A stretch of 64,000 nucleotides of DNA from Nymphaea colorata (GCF_008831285.2 NC_045138.2:21671934-21735933); one strand, 5' to 3'. Shown: positions 46,242 through 60,053, counted from the stretch's first letter. Program-made: numbers and translations. Notes: generated from the sequence alone by a model not told the origin.

Positions 46242-49200
46242 TTAGCCCCTCAAAGAATACTTTTTTCCAGTGAATGCTTGAAATTTAGGTTCTTCCTTTG
46301 GCGGCTCTGGTTTGGTTTCTTTTCTGGTAACCTGAAAAGGGAAAAAAAAATCCTGAGTGAGAGAGAGAGAGAGAGAGAGGGAAAGAGAAAGAGAGACAGA
46401 GAGAGAGTTGTATCATGACACGGTACCTTGTTCGCTTCCTTAGTGACGGCACCTGCATTGGAGCCAAACACGAGCTTCCCTGGAGTAGACCTAGTTGAGG
46501 AACCACCTTTTTGTTGCGAACTGTTTGAAGACGATGGCATGCTCCCTGCAGCGGCAGGGTTAGATGCAGGTGCAACTGAATGCTTCAAAGGTTTCCCATC
46601 CAAGCGCCTCGCAACACCAGTGAATGCACTGAACTTTGGTTCTGCCGCAACAGGTTCTTGCTGCTCTGCACAGGAGAGCCGGATACCAGTAATGTCAGAA
46701 AGACATGGATACTTCGGTGAAAGAGCCTTCCCCACCTGATCTTGATACGACATGAAAAAGGAACTAAAATATGGCCTTGACAAGCTAATCAATTTACTAA
46801 TAATGGTACACCAACAAGCTACAAGAACAGGTGACATGATCAGTGCCTCTTGGCCCTTATCCACTGACATGTATAATCTGCAGGGAATAGTACAGGAACC
46901 TATATACCCCTCAAACATCGAGTCATAACATAGTCAAGCAATTCATCCCGTATCAGCCCCTTATTCAATAAAATAACATTACAAATTATTTTTTTCACAA
47001 TTTAAGCAAAAAAGCACTTCCAGAATACTGATATAGTGAGAATTGAGATGACAGATACAGGCTAATTCTCTGTTTATTTTGTAAAATGATTCACCTTAAA
47101 CATAGACATGCAGCTAAAAAATCTGCACTTTGCAATGAACACTATTACAGCAAGAAAGAATAAAATATCTAAAACAAAAGCAGCAAGCAATATTTCCACT
47201 GCAATAGTCTAAAATTTTATACAACTAATTATTTCCAACATTTCAGCATACTGCAAATAAGATAGAGAAGTTATTAATGGCACGTCAATTCATGGTGAAC
47301 CCACTTATTCAATATCCAGAAATATTCTTCTTTCAAATCTTTAATGCCATATATCTTGCCAAATCATGCTGACCCCATAAACATTCTCTCAGACAGAATT
47401 CGTAATAAAAAAGAAACAACCACTGACACATGCTCGATGCCCATGACCAGATGCATCAGGCTGTTGAACACACATTTGGATGTTGACAAAGCATGCATGA
47501 TGTCAGAATACCAGATTGGCAAGAAATTTAACTCTTGGAATATAGACTCCTTGTCATTAGAAGCAAGGTTTAATCACTTAATGCACCATTGTCTTAATTC
47601 AGTCTTTCCCACAGGGATTTTCAAAAAATCCAGAAAAAATGAAGTATATGACTAGATAATACCAACTTCATATTGTAGAGAAACCTAATGGGAAAGAGCT
47701 CATGTGATCAGCAAAAACCGACGCCCAAATCTTCAGAAGGACACTTACAGACCCATTCTATGCATCTCATTATCAAAAAGAAAGCTCCTGTATGATATCT
47801 TTCCAGATGGTAAGATGTGAATTCACTTGGTTTGAGTCCCTGCGAGGCCGAGCCAACTCCTTCATACACTATTTTATGTCAATGGCTCAAACAACTTTGG
47901 TGCTGATTTACACTTTTTCCTTTGACGGCACAATTGCAATAGATCTTTCATGTTCTGAGACATCCAACATTTGAACAAAGTCTCATGTTCACGAAATTCA
48001 AAGCTTATGTGCAAGCAGTGTTTGAACATGCTTGAAACTTGCTGAACATTTCATGCGTAATGACAGTGCCTTTCGTTCTTTGGATGGACGGTTCATGTCA
48101 ATAAGCGGGAGGGAACTACAACTACAGGTGCAAGTGTGGTAGCAACTCAACAGGGCATATAACCACCTTCATGGAAGAGTCACTTGAGGATAACCAAACC
48201 TAGCATCATCCTCCAGATATGATCATCATCCCAGTTCAAATAACTACACCACATGATTCTATTGGGCAAGGGCACATAAAATGACGTTGGCAAAAAAAGG
48301 AATTTAGCTATAGTGCTATACAAATAATGTGGCAAAGAAAATCCTAGAAAGGTTATTTACTTACACAGATACAGTATTTTTTAAGTTTTTAATTTGCTGC
48401 AGGGTACATACTATACCCGTTCTTGAAGCATATTTTCTAATGTAAATATTAGCACTGTTTTTCACTTATCAAAGATATATATAACATCAAACGAAAGCAA
48501 AAAAAGTGCAAGTAGAAGGGAAAAAATAACCTGCAGCAGGCATGTTGCTTGATGAGGGAACAGTGGAGGGGGCTGGTCTTTCCGGCTCTTTATAATCAAG
48601 AGGAGGCGCGAAATCTACTTCACAATCTGTCTCAATGATACTTATCGCTGAAGAGGGCTTTGTCTCAATGATATCAATGTAATATTTCTTATTATTGTAT
48701 GCAACCATGATACTGTCACCAGTGGTCAAACAGGAGAAGTTCCGCAGTGTTGTTTCTAAGCTGAAAAAATAAAAATACATGGATTATTTCCAAATTCACC
48801 AATCACAATCTAGAGCAGGCATCACTCACTCGCACATACTAGTCACAGAGCCATAAAATTTAATCAACAAATACAGAGGAACCTTGTTTCCTGAACGAAG
48901 ATGAGATTCTAAATAAGAACATGGTGAATCCATTCATCTTTAACATAAGATTTGTGGATACAACTGCAAGAAAGATATCTTGGATCTACTCAATGAATTG
49001 TAAAAGATGCAAGGCAAGCCCTAAAGAAAAGCTGAAGTTACACCAGTGACCATCAGTTTTGACAATTTCTTATAAACTTTCTTCTTGGAAGCTCTTCCAG
49101 CAACTCATTTCAAATTAACCTTTTAAATTTGTTTTCTGAGCAAAAGGATAAAGAAAGCATATCCTTTCAAAATATCAACATCAGCAAATATATTGTAGAT

Positions 49201-52200
49201 ACATTATGCATTTAAAGAAACATTAAAACTATGATGCTGCTATATATCCCAGAGCCCAAAAGAATTCTAGAGACGTGAGAAAAAAGCATCAATGATTCTC
49301 GCTAATGGACTTCCCTAATTAAGTATGTTGAGACATTTGACATGCACATCAAAACCAATGAGACTTTACACTTGTCAAGTGGGTTTTGATGCCCTTAAAA
49401 TTTTGATGGGCATATAGATGTTTTGGAACTGAAGAATGAATTCTAATTCACTGATACTTTTGGTTGTTTATTTTGTATAAACACTAGAAGCTTTCGCTAC
49501 TCTGAACTTTGAAAGCAAAAGAAAACATCTGCTTGAAAACTTTTCAGGGAATAACAGATTTATCACTTCCAAGTCATAAATTTGGAATGGCCAAGTTTTT
49601 CAGGTACGAGTTGATTCAGGAAGATTGAAGAAAGACCAGCACGGGAGGCAAAGACATGCATGAATTTAAGTGACAAAGAAAGGAGAAGAGAGAGAAGAAA
49701 GAGAGGATGAGTAGACATAAGAAAGATAAGAAGGATTACAGATGAGCCATTTCTTTTTCCATATCAACATCCCCAGAATTTCTGGCTGAATCATGTGATC
49801 AGGCTATCTAAAGCTGATACAATGCTAGATCCTCAACTACATTTTGCAAAAAACGGATCTCAATATGACTTGAGAATCCAAGCAAGACGAACAAAAAACT
49901 TGGATTTGATTTTGATGAAGAACAGGCTGAAACAAAGGAAGATTGGATGATGAAACAATACATATTGATCAGTGAGCTCTAAAGAAAGATTGGACAGTGA
50001 AAAAATATCTTAATTAGTGAACTCTAAAACGTATTAGACAAAAAAACCACCCTTCCGATAACAAGTTAGGGTTTTGTAAACAAGGAATGAGAAGAACTAA
50101 ACCAGAATTAGGGCCATAAACCTCTAGAAGAAGAAAATTAGGCTTTTTGACAATGGATTTTGAAGCAATTAGGGTTTTGTTGACAAATTGAGAACCAGAC
50201 AGAAAAATAGAATGACTTTGCCGCAGAAGTAGAGAAAAATCAAAAGAAGGGAAGCAAACACAGGAGTATAAAGAAGAAAGGGAAGATTTCTGATTTACTC
50301 CTTTAGATATTCAATTGAAGATCTCTTTGGAGATACCTTTTCAAAGAACTCACAACCTACACTGTTTACCGTGTCAGACTTTGATGAATCGGACCCGATG
50401 TACCACTGTAGATTGTTCCTGCAAGGAATCTAGAGAAGAGGACTCAGGAGCCAAAACTCATTGCAACAATTCAAAGGGCCATGACTTGATAGTTAATTCT
50501 ATACTTTTGAGTTCTGATAGTGATAGGTTACAGACAGTATAACATGGATTGATAACACCCTCTGTTACATATTTATACTACAAGTGAATAAATTGTGTAT
50601 CGATCCGGAAAAGATTTGGATCTAGATCCAGCATATCTTAACAGCTGGAACAAAGTAGTATGACTGGACCATCATTTATATAGCATAAAGATGAATGGAG
50701 AAAGGACAACCCAAAGTTCCCTAGAGTATACGATCAAGTTGCAGATACATCAACAAATTATCAAGAGCACATGCTTACTTAAAAAGTTATACATATCAAA
50801 CATAATGTACAACTAGAAGGGTCAGTGTGTATACTGTAAAGTCATGTGCAACTAATTTTGATAGTGTCCTATTTATTGTTTTTTTTTTTACTTTGGTTTG
50901 ATATATTTAGTGCCAAAAGAATTACAGCTTTTATGTTTCAGAAACAAGAAAAAAAAACCTATATTTATATGGAAAAGGAACCATTTATTAGGAGGCTCCT
51001 ACAAAAGTACGAAGCCCAAAAGTGCAGGCCACCTACCAGAATCAAACAACAAAACATAAGATTGTTCCTCTTTGATTTGTTTGCACTATCCATATGTATA
51101 TGACGTTGATTGGATGTAACACACAAAGAACTGCACTTACATAGCTTTTGGGTTTGAGATGTCCAAAAAATCCTTAGTATGTGGCTGTAACTTTACATAT
51201 GTCCCTTTTGGGAGAGTAGCATTTTTGACACGCACTGTATCTCCCTCTTGCAAAAGCATGTTTTGCATCATCTGCCATAATAAAGAAAAGCAGTTAATTT
51301 GAAAAGGGCTAAGCACAATCTTGATGTTCCACAGTAATGTCCGTTGTATATAATGAGTATCTTTCTAGCATACCCAATATGGCATATAGATCATGCCTTC
51401 CTCCGCAATAAACTCCAACACACCACAATGAGAAATTCGTTCCGTTGAAGGATTATGCAGCTCAAACAACATTGGGTAGTCGATATGCAAAGAGGCTGCA
51501 GTGAAAATTTTTTAGTAGCTCTAAAAATATAGAGTATGGATGGAGAAAACAACATATAGATGTAGAAATAACTATTCTATCAGGACTACAACATGCAAAT
51601 GTGTTGACCAGAAATGCTGGTCATTGGACGTTAACAATTTCCTCCAAGTGCACTATGTTCATGAGCTTAAGATAGCAAATTGCAGTGCACAAGAAGACAC
51701 ATTGACACATGCAAATGCATGTAAAAAGTCATGCATGTGCACAAATTTATATTCATGCACGTGTATTTTTTCATGGCTCTTTTGGCAAAAGCAAAATCCT
51801 GAAAATTTTATGGTTCTGATAAGCCATCAAAAAAATATAAATACTTAAAAACTAAAGTACCAAATCCTGAAATAATAAAGAAAGAATAAGCTTCAGCTGA
51901 CTTATGCATAGAAAAGACAGAAATGTTGCCAAATAAAAGAATAAACTTAGACAAAAATATTCAAAATCTCAAATCAGAATAAGAACAATCGAATATAATG
52001 ACAACATTGTATAACATTAAGTTGCTACTTAAAATACTGTTCAACATGCCCATCATTTTGAATATACCATTAGACTTTCCTTTTTAATTTTTTTTCTCTG
52101 TCACACTAGTGCAGGTGCACTAGTTTTCAGGAAAACCTGGATGCATGTCCAGCAACTGTGTTCGTGTGCTTATAGAATAAGCTAGCATAAGCAATGTTAT

Positions 52201-54714
52201 CACTGGCGTAGCGTATCGCGTATCGGTCGGGCCGACCTATACGCCGTATCGTAACGTATCGTAACGTAACGTATCGTAAAATTAATTTTTAAATTTTAAA
52301 AATTAAAAAAAAAAATCCAAAAAATCATAAAAATTCCAAAAAAATCCGAAAAAACAAGTAAAAATCAGAAAAAATCAAGAAAAAAGTATTTAAAGGAACA
52401 TTCATCATTCATGTATATGATTATGAAGTATGAACTATGAACTATGAAGTATGAACAACACATTCCAAAATAAGAAATCAGACATTCAAAATAACATAAT
52501 AAGCAGCTGAAGAGAATTCGATTACATCACAATTCATAAGTTCAAAAGTGAAAACATATAGTTATCAATCATGATTCATTCAAGTTTCAACAACAATCCT
52601 CGTCAATCGTCATTTCCATCATCATCTTCGTGATCATCTTAATTTTCTTCATTAAGTGCTTCTATCCCCTTTGTTGGAAATGGAATGTCACCAACATTCC
52701 ATTGCTCTCCAGCCTCCCCTTCTTCAATAATCTCTGCTACTCCTTCAAGGTTCAAAAAATCAAGATCGTCCTCAAGGTCATCAAGTATTACATATTGGTG
52801 TTAGAAACCAAAAAACCCTCTTTCTCCAAGCTTCCCACCGTCCCGAGACTCCCCACAACAAGAAATAAAGCTTCTTCACCGGCAAATCTTGATGCAAATG
52901 GAGAAAATCTCTCCCTCCCACGTCTCTTGCAGTGTTTAGAAACAATAGAAGAGAGAGAGAGAGAGGAGCGTAGGTTTTAAAAAAAGACGCAAAAAAGGGG
53001 CCGTCGGGCCCCATTTTCATTTTAACCCCGTATCGTACGATACGGGGCTGTATCGCCCGTATCGTACGATACGGGCGATACGCGTAAGATACGCACGCGT
53101 ATCGTGCGTAATACCTGTATTGTATCGTTTTTGTTGATACGGACGATACGAATCGTACGATACGCGTCCGTGTCGTACGATACGGAAAACATTGAGCATA
53201 AGGACATATGCATTTGAATTAGAACATAAAATAATAACCACCAATTTTTATGGCCAAACCCACAAAGCACCAAGAGCACGCCCGACTCAAACGCAGCAGT
53301 TTATTTGCAGCATCCATGTAACAGCTTCTTTTACTGATTTTAATAAGTTCATTCAAGAATAAGTATACAGCAAGACAAAATGAAGCTGGAAGTTGCCTTA
53401 CCAAGCCGATCAAGAGCTGATGGAGGCATTATAACTACAAAAGCACCAAAAAGGAAAAGATATCAGCAATGAAATGTGAAAGTAGTGAGAAAAGAAAAGG
53501 AGTTGATAAAGAGAATAACTTACTTTTGTCACCACTTTCCAAGTGTGGCTGCATTAACAAGGATAGACAAATGGTCAGATCAATAATTTAAAAAAAAAAA
53601 ACTAATTATATTAGTACTAGATACAAGAAAATGAAAAGAACCAAATGGCACTTTCTATCTAGGGATTAAGTTGGTTTACAAGAAGCAAATAAACTCCATC
53701 AAGTTAGATATGCATGGGACTGCACCACTGAAACTGTTTTGAAACCTATGCAAGTTCAAGAACAACATGTCCCTGGTACAGGAACTTCCAGATTCCATCT
53801 TCTCTTTCATGGAGAAAAGCACCTCTTAAGGTTAATGATCATGTTGGTCATCAGTCACCATAGTCATCCTAGTGAATAATATGCATAAAAGTGCATGCCA
53901 ATGAGCAACAACCTACAATATGTACATCATAAGTTCAGATTTATCTGTTCCATAAGCTATTTATTTGTATGGCCATGTTTCAGTTCCTGAATCTCGTTCT
54001 TCATCAAAAATTCTCATTATGAGATACTTCTTTGGCAGATGAATGCCTTTTGGCATTTTCTCTTCTCCATAAACATTTATACTAAGCATGCCAGGAAAAC
54101 AACAGCCTATGTTACTGCAGTATGTGCATAAGAAAATGCCAACTACCTCCTCAACCTATTTATTCCTACAGACCCACTCATTAACTTTGCAAGATTGGAA
54201 ACTTAGATCATCTGCTTTCTTTCCTCTTTCAGTTCATTTCCCTCAAATCACTTTCTTAACGCCCAGATACACACCAAAAGGTACACCAAACATTCCAATT
54301 TCCAAGTACTGTATCCATGAAGTGGAGCACCTAGCAGACACAAGAAGACATCCTTTCCTTGAACTATTTATTCTCTCCTTTAGACACTTTTTTGTTACAA
54401 AACCTTTTAAGTGTATGCCAGTGTCATGTCTCCACCTAGACTCCCAAGCTGCGTTGTAAACCTCTAGCATATGATCAATAGCCATGTCATAATACAACTG
54501 TCCGGGGTGCAGTTAGTGAAGACCATCTCATTGAATCAGTGTTGCAGAGATTGAGAATTAGTTGCCAAACTATGCATTAATGTGGTAGGAAAGGACTAGC
54601 CTTTTGTGGGGAAGTTACTAGATCCAAAAGAAAACCAACTGCAACTAGTCAATGAAGAAGGTTGATTGTTTCTTCTTGGAAATTTTTTTGACCTTTTTCA
54701 ATATGTTGAGAAGG

Positions 54715-54745
<31 letters not shown>

Positions 54746-56687
54746 CTCTCTCCCCCCCGCCCCCCACCGCTTTTCTGTGTTTTAAGTTTTTTTTCCTGCC
54801 GAACAAGGTTCTTTCGGCATGTTTCAGTACTATGCTTCTGCCTCAGCACTTGCAATATTTTTTCCTTTTTTTTCCTAAAGATAAAAAGCATTTAGACCAG
54901 CTCAGGTAGGCTCATCCCAGTTAATCTTGAACAGTTGAACTACTTGTGAGTTGTGACTGACTTCTGATGTTAACCACCTAGATTGACAAAGATACCAAAT
55001 GAAGAGGAGTTTTATACTTCTAAGATTGGTAGAAGCAGTTTTTACCATCTACACAATCCAACAATAATCAAATCCCTAGTTAACTCATTCTCTTTTATTT
55101 CAAAAATAATAATCTGGTCTTTGGCAGTGTCAGGTTATATGGCATTCACAAAATTTACTTAATTAACAAAGGAAGAATTTGATGCACACGAATGATACCA
55201 TGATTAATGAATCTATTGGCAACATGAACAGCCCAAGAATCACATAAAGATACAGTGAAAACTCAAAAAATGCTAAATCAGTTCACATCCGATTTTGCGA
55301 GGTCATGTCAGTTAGTGTATCTACAACATACAGCATGGCCAAAAGTACAAGGGAAAAGAGAGAGAGAGACCTTATCAATAAAAGATGCTGGATAACATCG
55401 ATAAGTTTGCTCAAATGACATTCCATGGTAACCATAACCTTCAAAAAACTGCAACGACAAAACAAAAATTAAGCCACTTACAAAGAAGAGAGCCTATCTG
55501 ATTAAAGAAAGAAACTTATTTGTCACAAAAGGTGACATGGAATTTTACTAAAGAAGATGCCATGCTTCAGCAATACCTGCAAAAAATAATGTGACTACCA
55601 GCTACATAACATTGTATTCCACAAATAACGCCAACCATCATATTGCATAAAAAACAAGAACTTTGATTCATTTGTATAGAAGGATTTCCAAGTAACCTTT
55701 CTCTCTCTCCAGCTTTCCTCACTCCTTTTCTTATTTATGTTATTATCAAAGTTGGCCTTTGACTAGGACTCAGCAAGGTGTTGAATAAGCAAAACGGCTA
55801 GTTCTCTAATCATTTGACCTAGTCCAATGGCTATTTTTCTTTGGTATAAATGTTGAAGGAATTACTCTCGTTTGTAGTTCTATGCTTCACCAAGCATTCT
55901 TGGCGGCTAAAAAAGTCCTTAAAATCTTTAGTTGCGGACCATTTTTGCAGGTGAAATCCAAAGTTGACTTTTCACAAATTTCACAGCATACATCAGGATA
56001 ATGTACACGACGGTAATATGGCTCACTAGCATGGAAAGATAAGAAAAGGCAAATCAGTAAAAAGTGCTTAATCGTTTTTATTGTAGGAAGATCTGGCTGG
56101 TAGTCCTTCTTATTGGCCATTTCATCTAGTCCTATTTTGTCAACCACATACCAAAGTCAGTACGAAACTATGTTCTATACAGTTATTCTCACGCTGCTCA
56201 GTTATTCATACATCCTTAACCCCATAAATTTACCCATGCAACAATGGGAATATATTGATCACATAAGTAACAAATAAGATGATCACATACTCCAATATTC
56301 GGGTTCATGGAACACTCGCAAAGTGTTCCAACTGCCAAACGACCCCTACGTATCTCTCTCAATATATCAAGGGAATCACGATATAAAATCAAGAAGAAAG
56401 CAACTCTAACAAAGTTGCATAGACTTGAGAGCGGTATCCGTAGATCTAAGCTACAGATGGCTAATGTATATCTACTAAATATGTCCCAGGACACAGAAAT
56501 AATGGCCATCGAATGAGACAAAAATTTGAGCGCAGGCCAACCCAAATTGGGGAAAAATAAAACCACATATGCAGATACCCAAAAATCCTCAAAATCAGAA
56601 GGCCGGAAATTTTGTATGGCAACCATGAAATCGGAACCCTAAAGGAGGAGTACAGAAGAGCAGAACTATCTGTGAGTCTCTCACCAT
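46242..56687 (-). CDS. UFD1: UFD1, ubiquitin-fusion degradation protein 1
   Basis: UFD1 with NPL4 is the adaptor that delivers ubiquitinated substrates to the CDC48/p97 unfoldase in proteasomal and ER-associated degradation. Coding exons (minus): 56687-56685 (ATG only, donor gtgaga), 55448-55371, 53548-53524, 53434-53402, 51495-51374, 51271-51141, 48760-48531, 46665-46427 and 46331-46242. Phases fit throughout, giving 316 aa. The N-terminal double-psi/UT3 domain reads [84 protein letters not shown] and [20 protein letters not shown]. The Ser/Ala-rich tail carries the conserved short motifs [26 protein letters not shown] and [15 protein letters not shown]-stop. A non-coding leader exon ends at 57133; leader exon 2 is about 56779-56685. 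The 5' junction is inferred; all other exons are firm. Confidence 0.95.
46358..46407. repeat. (GA)n-rich microsatellite in the last UFD1 intron
   Basis: An interrupted GA tract of about 50 bases fills most of the 95-bp final intron (46332-46426), whose donor is gtaccg and acceptor ttttcag. On the transcript strand it is a CU-rich tract just upstream of the acceptor, where it may serve as an extended polypyrimidine tract. Confidence 0.9.
52192..53194. mobile_element. 1.0-kb hAT-like element in a UFD1 intron
   Basis: It is flanked by a perfect 8-bp target duplication AGCATAAG (52184-52191 and 53195-53202). Termini are caatgttatcac at the left and ggaaaacattg at the right (CAATGTTTTCC when complemented). 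Subterminal regions are packed with cgtatcgtacgatacg words, several perfectly palindromic, on both sides. The interior is AT-rich, with an acidic-coding cat/gat stretch near 52600-52640 but no transposase. It lies in the intron between coding exons 4 and 5 (53401-51496), in a position that leaves both splice sites intact. Confidence 0.85.
54715..54741. repeat. (TC)n microsatellite in the UFD1 intron
   Basis: About 27 bases of uninterrupted TC, followed by tgtttctctctcccccccgcccccc, in the intron between coding exons 2 and 3. Overlapping open frames on both strands (poly-Ser-Leu and poly-Arg-Glu) are artefacts of the repeat. Confidence 0.95.
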
Positions 56688-57300
56688 CTTTTTTTCTTTC
56701 CGTGCTCGTCCAAACAGCCTCAAGGACGAAAAACCGAATATCTTCCAGAAAAGAACAAAAAGGCAAAGGATGCTTGTTCCTGCAGAAAACCTAAAGGATC
56801 AGAAGACGCAACCAAGATAGGCACCGATGGAGCCCCAACAACCAAAGATATTCATATATACTGTTGTTAGTGATTTTTTGACAATGGAAAGTCGAAGAGA
56901 GCTAGGGAAAAGCAAAACTAATTTCCTCAAAAATAAAAAATAAAAAAACTTGAAAAATTAAGAAACTGCAAACAATTAAAGAGGGTGCACAAATAAGAAC
57001 TGATTAGAACAGATTCTCAAACAGCCCACTGCAAAGCTTTGCATCGGGGCTTTGCTCGTTCGCTTCAATGCTCTCTTCATTAAGCCATAGGGGGGAAACT
57101 CCCCACCCTGCTTAGTGAGAAAAAGCACACACCTGAGAGTACCAACTCCAAGTGAGGCAGTAAGTGTTGTTTGTGATAGGTATATTCACTTTGGAAGGCA
57201 GAAGCTCCGGGTTCCACATGAAGGAAGGAAGGGGAGGGAGAGAAGGGGATCGAGAGAGAAAGGGAGGTGTCGAGAGCAAAAGAGAGATAAAGTAGGATAC
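56685..57300 (-). other. UFD1 5' leader exons (inferred)
   Basis: On the minus strand a leader exon ends at 57133 (ctctcag|gtgtgtgc). A second leader exon could run from 56779 (acceptor ttttctgcag) to 56685, ending in aaaaaaagATG|gtgaga, so the start codon is the last triplet of the exon. This restores the conserved Met-Phe-Phe start of plant UFD1. The leader also contains an ATG at 57219 opening a 29-codon frame up to the first donor; it would stop within exon 2 and so acts as an upstream ORF if both exons are joined. The transcription start is not visible. Confidence 0.5.
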
Positions 57301-59232
57301 TTTGAGACTATCGCCGCTGCCCGCGACGGAGACGGTGGCCGGAGATGGACACCCTTCAACGCAGGCGCAGGCAGATCCTCCGGAGCAGACACAGGGAAGG
57401 TAGGGACGGAGAAGGGGATATGGTTATATACGCACGGATCTGGATTTGATGTTACAACCCGGAAAAGTGCTCGGACGTCCTTGGTTCGAGCTCCATTAGT
57501 TCGTCAACGAAGTCAGAGTTGGAGCCGAGCTTGCTCTAGCTCGAGCACAAATGCACCCTTTTAGTTATGCGATGGTTTGATACATTTTATAAAGTCTTCT
57601 GGATCATACCTAGTTTTTTATTTTTACATTTTAAACGTTTAAATCAATCTAAAACATTTGAAATTATCTTATAAATTTAAAAATCAAAAAATAACCAACG
57701 GACGATTATTATACAGTTTGGTACCAATAACAACATCTATATACAAAATTAGTCTCACTCATTTAAATACGATAAACACAAACATTATTGGATGTGAATA
57801 AGAGGTACGATAGAAGATGAAAAGCAAATGCATGAGTATTTTTTTATTTATTTACAACTTCTATGTCAAAAAATGTAAATCAACTTAAAAATTATATTTT
57901 CTCTATTATGTAGATTGGATCTTATAAAAATTTGCAAATCAACAATCCAACTCTTTTACCTCATAAACTTTTACTTGCATACATATGAAGGAAGGAATCG
58001 TTATATTATTTTATAAGCTTTTAACAAGAAGATTACACCCTTACGCTTGGTTTGATGAAAGAAAAAAAATCGTACATATAAGGCAGTGTCACTAGTATCA
58101 GCCTAAATCGGCCTGTTTGATTGGAATGAGCAGATTCAAGCACATCCGTTTTAACATTTTTTAATATCTTAAGGATTTTTTTTTGTTTAAATATGTTTTT
58201 CAGAAAATGAATTTTTTATTGTTTTTAACTGATTCCCAATCCATTCAGATGAAAATTTTAAAATGAAACGTCCTTAAAAAAGCAAAAGGAGAGGAAATTT
58301 GTATAATTAAAAAATTTGTCATTCAAGTCGGGAAGCAAACTCGGAAAGCAAAGAAAACAAAAGAAGTGGTTGGGCTATAGGGGCAAAGTTAGGATTTTTT
58401 TGTAGGAGAGGGCCAAACAGTTCATGGATCGGGTTAAAAAGAGCGACCGGTCAGGCCAAATTAAAAAATTTAATTTTTTCAATATAAAAAAAAAAAAGAT
58501 TTCTGCGCTCACGAGGACCATCGCCCAGGCAGCCCCCCGTTCGGCCACTTCAATTATCCGAGGTTACGCTTATGCGTTTTCTATCTAGTTAGGTGTACCT
58601 ACTTTCGAATATATTCAATACGTCACCGGACGTTCTCGTGTCCAAATTGGTGAAGGGCGTTTGTTTGGGCCCTCAACATAAAACAAGTAAACCATAAAAC
58701 AAGAACTCCGGCGTTCCGCACAGCGACTTACCAAACAAACGGGATGCGCAAAGCGTTCACGAGACAGGGCTGTTCCGATTGCACGACAGTAACAAAACGA
58801 AAAAAATTTATCTAAGAAGCACATATGTACAAAATTTAAATTGAGACGGGAAAAATATATGAAGTATTTGATAACTCTAGAAAATTTTATTTCAGTATGA
58901 TCTTGAAGTGCATATATTTTGCTTGTAATATTATATTTGCGAAGACGTTTATTTTTCATATTGTGTTGTTGAAACCGGGGCCCAAGGAGTCAAGCATGAC
59001 GATGCAGCCATGCAGGGTGACCTGTCCCCCATTGAAATCATAATCACTTAATCCTAAACTGGTCGAATCGGGCCCGGCTGGGCTGACCCGGGCCCGACCC
59101 GGGCTAGGTTTTTCTCGACAACGACCTGACCCTGACCGACCCCAGGCCCATTTACGCGCTTGGTTTACATATATTGGTAACTGTTGTCGACAACGTTCGA
59201 AGCTGAATGTTGGTAACAGAATGCCGTTGAGA
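57301..59232. other. intergenic between UFD1 and tRNA-Pro, no gene seen
   Basis: 57420-57560 has ctcgagc-rich sequence ending agctcgagcacaaatgcaccctttta, similar in style to the ends of the hAT-like elements at 37130 and 40922. It may be a solo end next to the UFD1 promoter. 58376-58500 resembles the ggggc…ggatttttt MITE type. 59060-59160 (gggcccgacccgggctagg) resembles hAT subterminal sequence. No coding region is supported. Confidence 0.4.
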
Positions 59233-59304
59233 GGGCGTTTGGTCTAGTGGTATGATTCTCGCTTCGGGTGCGAGAGGTCGCGAGTTCGATTCTCGCAACG
59301 CCCC
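59233..59304 (+). tRNA. tRNA-Pro (anticodon CGG)
   Basis: A 72-base intronless tRNA gene. The acceptor stem GGGCGTT (59233-59239) pairs with AACGCCC (59297-59303), with discriminator C at 59304. The anticodon arm is ctcgc / ttCGGgt / gcgag, with anticodon CGG at 59265-59267. The T arm is gcgag / ttcgatt / ctcgc. Internal boxes A (tggtctagtgg) and B (gagttcgattc) are intact. It matches the nuclear plant tRNA-Pro family closely, so function is likely. Confidence 0.96.
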
Positions 59305-59313
59305 CATATCCTC

Positions 59314-59319
59314 TTTTTT
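59314..59319 (+). terminator. Pol III terminator of tRNA-Pro
   Basis: A run of six T residues lies ten bases after the tRNA 3' end, the usual signal for RNA polymerase III release. Confidence 0.85.
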
Positions 59320-60053
59320 ATATTTATCGCATTTTCTTCGTTCTTCTCTGAAATGAAAACGCAAATCTTAGAGTGGGGCACACAAAATCGGAGGCATCAA
59401 AGCCTTTGATTACTGATCTAAAATCGCACAAAAAAACCAAATGCGAGTGAAGCAAAACCCATGCACCAAATCAGATCCAAGATTCAAACCCGGGGTTGGA
59501 GAATGCTGTTGCTTTAAGCGTGAAGTGAAAGTCTTAACTACATTGGATCAGTTCTTGATTCTCTAACAGATCCAAAATAGTGGTCCTGGATCTGAACCGT
59601 TTGCTTCCTATATATCTTTAGTTCAGAACCTCACGTGGAGTTACCCAAGAAAGGAATAAAGCGTTTGGGGACAAACAAAACAAAGCAGAGAAAAGTTGGT
59701 TCACATAGATTCGCTCTCATCTTTAATATCTAGTCGTACAATTCTTGCCCCTCTTTCTTGAAAAAGAATTTGTATAAGGTTACTTCAGACGGTAGGAGTC
59801 ATGTCTTACTTTGGTGCGTTAAATGATGGCGAGCACGACACTTGAGTTGAAGGATATACTAGGATATGCCTCCAAACCCAAAGCAAACGATAACATTAAA
59901 AGCATGAGGGTATGACTTTAGAAGTTTTATTGAAAGGCAACTTCCCTAAGCAAACATTATATAAAAAAAACCCCTAATTAAACAAATTGACTTCTTCCAA
60001 ATTTCATTCTTTGGTTCTATAAGAAGGTTAGCGTTTAAGAAATCTGGATACTT
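59320..60053. other. intergenic, no gene seen
   Basis: Moderately AT-rich sequence without recognisable coding, RNA or repeat structure, apart from a short cccggggttgg segment near 59490. Confidence 0.4.

Noticed and set aside
47344-47655. 103-codon forward ORF in a UFD1 intron
   Set aside because: No recognisable domain or promoter; lies antisense inside an intron and shows no splice context.
53017-53279. Minus-strand ORFs rich in Tyr-Asp-Thr repeats
   Set aside because: Direct translation of the cgtatcgtacgatacg subterminal repeats of the intronic transposon.
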